DNA from: Primulina eburnea
Lineage: Eukaryota; Streptophyta; Magnoliopsida; Lamiales; Gesneriaceae
Direction of reading: 5' to 3'
Assembly (NCBI RefSeq): GCF_022965805.1
Contig: NC_133103.1
Span: 33,637,281-33,701,280, forward strand
Length of the DNA: 64,000 nt
Positions 57,842 to 64,000 of this stretch are shown piece after piece; the first letter of the stretch is position 1, and each line of letters starts with the position of its first letter. Made by a program: the position numbers and the translations under genes. The notes under the pieces are model-generated. The model was not told the DNA's origin. It ran no database searches and worked only from the letters and a program-made list of their open reading frames with translations.

Positions 57842-58702
57842 TTAGAACATACCGTTTCCAGAACACTTCTGGGCCAGATATTCCTTGCAATTTCGCCTCC
57901 AATGTCCAGGCTTCTTGCAGTGATGACAAACATCACTAGTCTTGTCAGCCTTAACTGGTGTGGCTGCCACAACGGGATTCAGAGATTGCCTCATCAAGGG
58001 CACGTTCTTCTTGGGACGTTGGAAAGAACTCTTCTTTCCCTTCCCATGTGGATCAATCTTCGTACCAGATGAAGAACCCACATAAAGAACCAACTTCTCC
58101 TTTTTGATAGTGGATTCAAACGTAACAAGCATATTTACCAAATCCTCAAGGGTCGGCTCCATCTTATTCATGTTGAAGTTCACCACAAAAGGATCAAATG
58201 AGCTAGGCAGCGATAAGAGCAACACGTCGGTGGTCAACTCCGAAGGCAAGATCAGATCCATGCCAACGAGCTTGTCCACGAGCCCGATCACCTTTAGGCC
58301 ATGCTCATGGACCGAGGCCTCATCTTGCATGCGTAAAGTGATCAGCTCCTTGACGGTAGCATGCCTAAGAGGACGTGTTTGCTCTCCAAAGAGCTCCTTG
58401 AGGTGCAAATGAATGTCAGCAGCACTCTTTGCACCCTCAAAACGCCTCTGCAGCTCATCATTCATAGAAGTCAGCATATAACACCTGGCTATCAAGTCAT
58501 GGTCACACCATTCCTTGTAAGCCTGCAATTCCTCAGGATTGCAGTGAGTCGGACCCTCAACAGGGGGCGACTCAGTCAGTGTATATGCTACCCTTTCCGA
58601 ATTCAAGACGATTTTTAGGTTTCTTAGCCAAATGAGGTAATTAGGTCTAGTTAATATGTTTTTGTCGAGTATTACGGATATTGGATTGCGAAGCGATGAC
58701 AT
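57842..58702 (-). CDS. C2 gag (copia), intact frame
   Basis: ATG at 58702 (MSSLRNPISVIL). Gag covers LIWLRNLKIVLNSE, CDHDLIARCYM, NDELQRRFEGA, FGEQTRPLRHATVKE and LLLSLPSSFDPFVVNFNMN, with zinc knuckle CHHCKKPGHWRRNC near the end. The frame stops right after SGNGMF, where C1 continues into protease; a second stop follows two codons later. The product would be a gag-only protein of about 286 residues. Homologous to C1 gag, with a conserved knuckle. Confidence 0.88.
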   Translation of the reverse strand: MSSLRNPISVILDKNILTRPNYLIWLRNLKIVLNSERVAYTLTESPPVEGPTHCNPEELQAYKEWCDHDLIARCYMLTSMNDELQRRFEGAKSAADIHLHLKELFGEQTRPLRHATVKELITLRMQDEASVHEHGLKVIGLVDKLVGMDLILPSELTTDVLLLSLPSSFDPFVVNFNMNKMEPTLEDLVNMLVTFESTIKKEKLVLYVGSSSGTKIDPHGKGKKSSFQRPKKNVPLMRQSLNPVVAATPVKADKTSDVCHHCKKPGHWRRNCKEYLAQKCSGNGMF

Positions 58703-60511
58703 TGTCAATTTGTACTGAAAAGTAAAAACAGATAAATGTAGATGACTATTTTAAAATATTTAGTAAGATATGAAGTTTGGACTTTTACTTCATAAATATT
58801 GGCTCCCACTGTTTTGACATCTTTCACTACCCTCTAGTGAAAGCGGGAAACTCCTTTCCTCAGTAGGTACGTAAGGTCCAATTAGCGAATTATGATCCCG
58901 AATAATATCAGCCAATCACAATTCCTAAAAAGTAGTTTCCAATTGCATCACAATGCAACCCTCTACGTAAACTTTTGTCTCACGTTTGATTAGGACCCAA
59001 TAATATGACGTCGTTCATCTTCACGTGTCAAGCCTTACCCATCGATGTCGAACCTTAATGGACGGTCGCCATGAGTTCCCCCAATAATATGAGCCGAAAT
59101 CATGGGAGTTCCACGTAGTTCACATCACTATGTCAATGGATGTCACAGCTTTCCGGCACCCAGGGCCCCCCCAATAATATGAGCCGAGCCTCGAGTACGG
59201 GTAGCGTTCATCATGCACCCATTGTCGATGGAAGACAAGGAAATTATAAACAAATTTATAATTCCCCTTTTCGGGCTTGATATTAATTTTGAATCTTATT
59301 CAAAATGAGGGTTTTTAATTTTGAAAGGTCTCATCATTAATTTTATTTTAAAAGCTCGCCATGTTTGATCGTATGTTTGCCGGATTCATGCAACTTTGTT
59401 ATTATCATAATAATAACGCACATACTCATTATTTATAACATATCATGCATATATTATAAACAGTAAACAAACAAGGATGATCAATCGCCCCAATACTAAT
59501 GGCCCGTGTGAGCTAAACACGGGCCTAGGTCCAATCCTAGGGTAAATGCACGGGATGCAATGCAACTATTACATTAGCTTCCAATATTTACATGTCTTCG
59601 ATCTTCATAATCATCATGCCCACCATCTTCCAATCTTGATCATCCACTATACTAATATTTACAAATAAATATCCATGGCAAATAGGGATACATCTCATGG
59701 GGTGGGAACGGGCCATAAACCAAGCCCACATTAAATTTGATAATTATTACAATCATTCAACACAAAATATCCTAGCATACACCTAGCAAATTGGGCTTGG
59801 GCTTTTGATCATCCTTCATGCATAATATCACATATCATACACCATCAATTAATTATCACAATAATTAGTTGATCCAATATTATATATCTTGATCCAATCA
59901 CTAACCGCCACGATTATAAACTAAATTAACAAAGTATACAAACACCTTTGTCTACTTTCAAATTAATTTATTTATAACCGAATTTCTTGTAAATCACCAT
60001 TTACTATAAATAATTAAAGTCCAACTTAAATTATTTATTTCATGAGAAAAATTTGCAACTTTTGTAATTTTAAACTTAAGGGCCCAAAAACTCATTTTTC
60101 ACCAAAAACATTTTTGGCCCATTTAAAATTCACAAACATGTTGACCATCAAATGGCCCAACAACATCAAGGCCCATGACACTTGGATAGTCCAAAACACT
60201 TTTGGAAACCCTAGTCGTCATCGCCGTCGCCGGAGCTCCGTCGCCGGATTCCGGCCAACCAAAATTTTTTTTTATTTATTAAAAGATAGGGGCGTTCGGG
60301 TAGCCCCTCGGGCTGCCCTTGCTGCCTGAAATGGGCAGCCCACGGGCAGCCCGAGCTGCCCGAAATGGGCAGCAACAAATTGCCCAAATTTTCCCCTCAA
60401 AACCTTGATTTTATGTTGCAAATTTTCATCCTCAATCGGTTAGAAATCGCCCTCAATATAATATTATGTATATGCTACAAAAAACTAGTAACCTTAGCTC
60501 ATGATACAACT
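58703..60511 (-). other. C2 5' leader
   Basis: Noncoding leader homologous to C1. Spaced AATAATATGAGCC-type motifs at 58896-58913, 58996-59013, 59081-59100 and 59171-59190. A GC-stem cluster of GGGCTGCCC/GGGCAGCCC words lies at about 60285-60375. The PBS complement GCTCATGATACA is at 60497-60508, a divergent initiator-Met-type site. Confidence 0.75.
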
Positions 60512-62669
60512 TGAAAGGGATCGAATAAGGTGACCGAAAAACAAAACGGAAACTACAAAATTTTCGAAAATCACATTTTCTTGCAAGGAAATTTTCGGCC
60601 ACCATGTGTACTAGTGTAGCATATTTTCGGCCACCATTTTCTTGAAAACTCAACTTTCAAGCATAGGGTGTTGAGAAAATTACCTATCAATCACAAGGAT
60701 TGATTTTAGGGCTCCAACTAAAGTATAAACACTTTAGCTCTTGATGGATGAAGATCTACAAGCTCCTCCTTTCTTTTGGACTCCTTTCTTCCAATCAAGC
60801 CCACCACCAACTTAAAAGATCCACCTTACACTTGCACTAGAAAATGTAGGGCATTTTTCTTTGAGAAGTGAGTTGTTGCTTCAACAAATTGAAGAACAAA
60901 ATTGGAGGAGAAAGGGGGAAGAAATTTCGGCCATGGTGAGGGGAGGAGAGAGGGAAGAGCATTTTCTTGGTTGAGGAAAAAGTGTGTTCTAGCATGTGCA
61001 AGACATGCCTAGTTTCTTGCAAAAGTTGTCTCCCAACCTTTCACCTCCCCATGCATATAATATATGGTTTTAACAAATTAAAAACCATGGACTAAATTTA
61101 ATTATCTCAAACATATTTGAGACTAATTAAATATTACTTGAATTTACCCAAGTCACACTAGTTAAATAATTATTTTAATTGAGCTCTACAAGACTCAATA
61201 TAATTTAATTAATCCAACACCTGAATTAATTTAATTATTTGGACTCTACTAGGTCCACTAGTGTTTAATTAATTCAACACTTGAATTAATTTAATTTAGT
61301 CCACAATAATGTTTATGAAAATCACAATTTTCAAATAAATTATTTACTTGGCCAAATTTTAATTTAGGAACAATTCTATAAATTAAAATTTACATTTCTC
61401 TCATAGAAGTCATACTTCTATTTCATTTACACATATAAACTCATTTATAAGTCGTTCAACACATTGAAATAATTTCTCCTTTATAGAAGTCATACTTCTA
61501 ATTTTCCTCACGCTTATAAACTCCTTTATAAGCCGTTCAACACATTGAACTATTTTTACTTCTCAACGGGATCTAGAAAGCTAGTACTTGTGTGGTCCTC
61601 AATGGTTCATTGATACAACTAGCCGTGGGTTCACATCTCCATGTGATTCGGACTAAACATGTCTTTATATGAGCATACCCCAATTGCTCCATTCTTACTT
61701 ATCAACTCCTTGATAATAAGAACGTCAGAACTCAAGTCTGATAGTACCCAACCAACCATGTTAAACGGCTAGCAACATCGCTTACATGATTCCGTAGGTA
61801 TCAAATAATAGTGCCTGCAAGAACCATTCAATTATGGTTAGCGTACAGTACGGTCCCTTCAACTCATATATCCCGATCGATTCGACAACCATTGGTTTAT
61901 CGAGAGTTGTCAATGAATCGATACTATGTGTCATGTCGTAGTTGCATCGATGGTGTAATCTATGAAACCCTTTCATAATTACCACCATACTCTGGCCAGA
62001 GATTTCGATCTACATACACATGATAACACATAGGATATCCATACCCGAAGGTAAGCGGTGAATCCTCGACTACAATGCATCGACTCCTATGTGTTTCGAC
62101 AGAACACCCAATCTTGCCACCTAATGACCCCATGAGAGTCGGTAAACAAGTCAAAGTGTAATTCTAGCACATAGAGTCTCAATGTTGTCCCAAGTCATAA
62201 GGACTAATTCTGTACAACCATAAACTAGGACATTTCCACTCGATAAGTGAGAACCACTTGGAAAGTCCTTTTATGGAGGGTTGTTCAGTGCACTCTACAA
62301 GGAGCACCTATCTGCATGCTCGGACATGACAATGTCCCCTACCAATGAAACATGGTACTCACATCGCAGATACTAGTCTCTAACTCGAGCGGCCTATATC
62401 CTTCTTAGTGGCGGCTGAATCGACTAGGAACCGTTTAGAGTATACAGTATTACAAATATGAGTTTCATGATACTCATCATATGAGCATCTCATATTCTTT
62501 CTACTATTTGTATATTCAAGGGCTTTATCTATGCAACTAGCATGGGTATACAGATAAAGATGTGCCAAAGTAATAATTTCAAATATTAATAAAATAAAGA
62601 TTGCTTATACATAGAGTTTCATTGTGAACACTCGGCCAACACTTGGCTCGACGGGCACCTACTCTAACA
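60512..62669 (-). repeat. C2 5' LTR (2158 bp)
   Basis: Uninterrupted LTR, TGAAAGGGATCGAA...CTACTCTAACA on the plus strand, followed by the target copy GCGAT. It differs from the 3' LTR by few substitutions and an insertion of about 20 bp near 60625 (a local duplication of TTTTCGGCCACCA). Confidence 0.93.
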
Positions 62670-64000
62670 GCGATGTTAAATTCTTGAGTTACTTTTGGAA
62701 GACTTTATGGGCTAAACTTGGCACAAAATTTTTGTTTTCTACTACTTGTCATCCTCAAACGGATGGACAAACTGAAGTTGTCAATAGAACTTTGGGAAAA
62801 CACCTTTGCGTGCAATTCTTAAAAAGAACTTGGATTGAAATTTCTATGGACTTTATTTTTGGGTTGCCTAGGACTAAGAAGGGGAGGGATTCTATTTTTG
62901 TTGTTGTGGATAGATTCTCTAAGATGGCACATTTTATAGCTTGTCATAAAACCGATGATACTTCAAACATGGCGGATTTGTTCTTTAGAGAAGTCGTTAG
63001 GTTGCCTGGCATGCCTAGGACTATTGTTTTTGGTCGCGATGTTAAATTCTTGAGTTACTTTTGGAAGACTTTATAGGCTAAACTTGGCACAAAATTGTTG
63101 TTTTCTACAACTTGTCATCCTCAAACGGATGGACAAACTGAAGTTGTCAATAGAACTTTGGGAACACCTTTGCCTGCTATTATTAAAAAGAACTTGGATA
63201 GACATTTCTATGGAATTTATTTTGGGGTTGCCTAGGACTAAGAAGGGGAGGGATTCTATTTTTGTTGTTGTGGTATATTCTCTAAGATGACACATTTTAT
63301 AGCTTGTCATAAAACCGATGATGCTTCAGACATTGCGGATTTGTTCTTTAGAGAAGTCGTTAGGTTGCATGGCATGCCTAGGACTATTGTTTCTGGTCGC
63401 AATGTTAAATACTTGAGTTACATTTGGAATACTTTATGGGCTAAACTTGGCACAAAATTTTTGTTTTCTACTACTATTCATCCTCAAACGGATGGACAAA
63501 CTGAAGTTGTCAATAGAACTTTGGGAAAACACCTTTGCGTGCTATTCTTAAAAAGAACTTGGATTGACATTTCTATGGAGTTTATTTTGGGGTTGCCTAG
63601 GACTAAGAAGGGGAGGAATTCTATTTTTGTTGTTGTGGATAGATTCTCTAAGATGGCACATTTTATAGCTTGTCATAAAACCGATGATGCTTCAAACATT
63701 GCGGATTTGTTCTTTAGAGAAGTCGTTAGGTTGCCTGGCATGCCTAGGACTATTGTTTCTGGTCGCGATGTTAAATTCTTGAGTTACTTTTGGAAGACTT
63801 TATGGGCTAAACTTGGCACAAAATTGTTGTTTTCTACAACTTCTCATCCTCAAACGGATGGACAAACTGAAGTTGTCAATAGAACTTTGGGAACACCTTT
63901 GCCTGCTATTATTAAAAAGAACTTGGATAGACAATTCTATGGAATTTATTTTGGGGTTGCCTAGGACTAAGAAGGGGGGGGGGGGATTCTATTTTTGTTG
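62670..64000 (+). repeat. Integrase-derived satellite, block 4 (to window edge)
   Basis: Continues block 3 in register after C2. MDF starts at 62846, 63210, 63575 and 63939. Two unit types alternate: one with TATTATTAAAAAG and GATAGAC (63107-63205 and 63835-63935), one with GGGAAAACACC (62796 and 63525), giving a 729-bp two-unit period. A run of 11 or more G (about 63976-63986) replaces the AAGGGGAGGG of other units. The array continues beyond the window. Confidence 0.93.

Larger units (their letters stand above)
44509..62669 (-). mobile_element. Ty1/copia element C2 (minus strand, with nested G2)
   Basis: Inserted in the array with target duplication GCGAT (44504-44508 and 62670-62674). LTRs read on the minus strand TGTTAGAGTAGGTGCCCG...GATCCCTTTCA, a subfamily related to C1. 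The order on the minus strand is 5' LTR (60512-62669), PBS, leader, gag (58702-57842), broken pol without integrase (57841-55554), PPT and 3' LTR (55454-55187 and 46383-44509, split by gypsy G2). Confidence 0.93.

Noticed and set aside
1..64000. Host genes, tRNA or rRNA
   Set aside because: No frame outside the retroelements shows a recognisable domain, and tRNA-like matches are only the primer binding sites.

Overview
The window is a plant repeat island and I see no host gene, tRNA or rRNA in it. It almost certainly comes from a eudicot nuclear genome. It holds two Ty1/copia elements, several Ty3/gypsy elements and their solo or truncated LTRs, nested in one another and in an unusual tandem array. 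Every primer binding site that can be read matches or resembles the initiator-Met tRNA type (TGGTATCAGAGC), as expected for plant LTR retrotransposons. The gypsy C-termini resemble the chromodomain-type tails of Tekay/Del-like chromoviruses (lineage inferred). Lamiales is only a guess.

The substrate is a 364-bp tandem repeat made from the integrase core of a different gypsy lineage. It appears in four blocks: 4862-6829, 35392-35960, 41576-44508 and 62670-64000 (6.8 kb in all, running off the right edge). Blocks 1 and 2 are one array split by an insertion with target duplication CCTAG. Blocks 3 and 4 are one array split by an insertion with target duplication GCGAT.

Layout from left to right: a decayed minus-strand gypsy pol with part of its LTR (1-3329); a doubly truncated plus-strand gypsy LTR (3330-4861); array block 1; gypsy element G1 (6830-35391). 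G1 carries copia element C1 (7965-27965, TSD AAAAC) in its 5' LTR. C1 carries pol-less gypsy element N1 (11371-21519) in its leader, and N1 carries a solo copia LTR (19076-21156, TSD TATAT), so nesting is four deep. Then follow array block 2; gypsy fragment E3 (35961-40136) holding solo LTR S1 (37892-39722, TSD GATCC); an LTR of another family (40137-41575); array block 3; copia element C2 on the minus strand (44509-62669), whose 3' LTR is split by minus-strand gypsy G2 (46384-55186); and array block 4.

No element has an intact gag-pol. G1 has two frameshifts and three nonsense codons, C1 one of each, G2 one frameshift and two nonsense codons. C2 has lost its integrase and N1 has lost recognisable RT-RNase H-integrase. 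Mobility therefore needed enzymes supplied in trans, or the breaks came after insertion.

The observations most worth following are: (1) a satellite born from integrase coding sequence, with one catalytic Asp replaced in nearly all copies and block-specific higher-order periods; (2) a set of stem-loops in the gypsy LTRs whose stems are kept by compensatory changes between families; (3) family-specific GC-rich repeats upstream of a TATA-like stretch in the LTRs; (4) a fourfold spaced motif and GC hairpins in the copia leaders. Coordinates come from reading the sequence by eye; domain calls come from motif recognition, not database searches.
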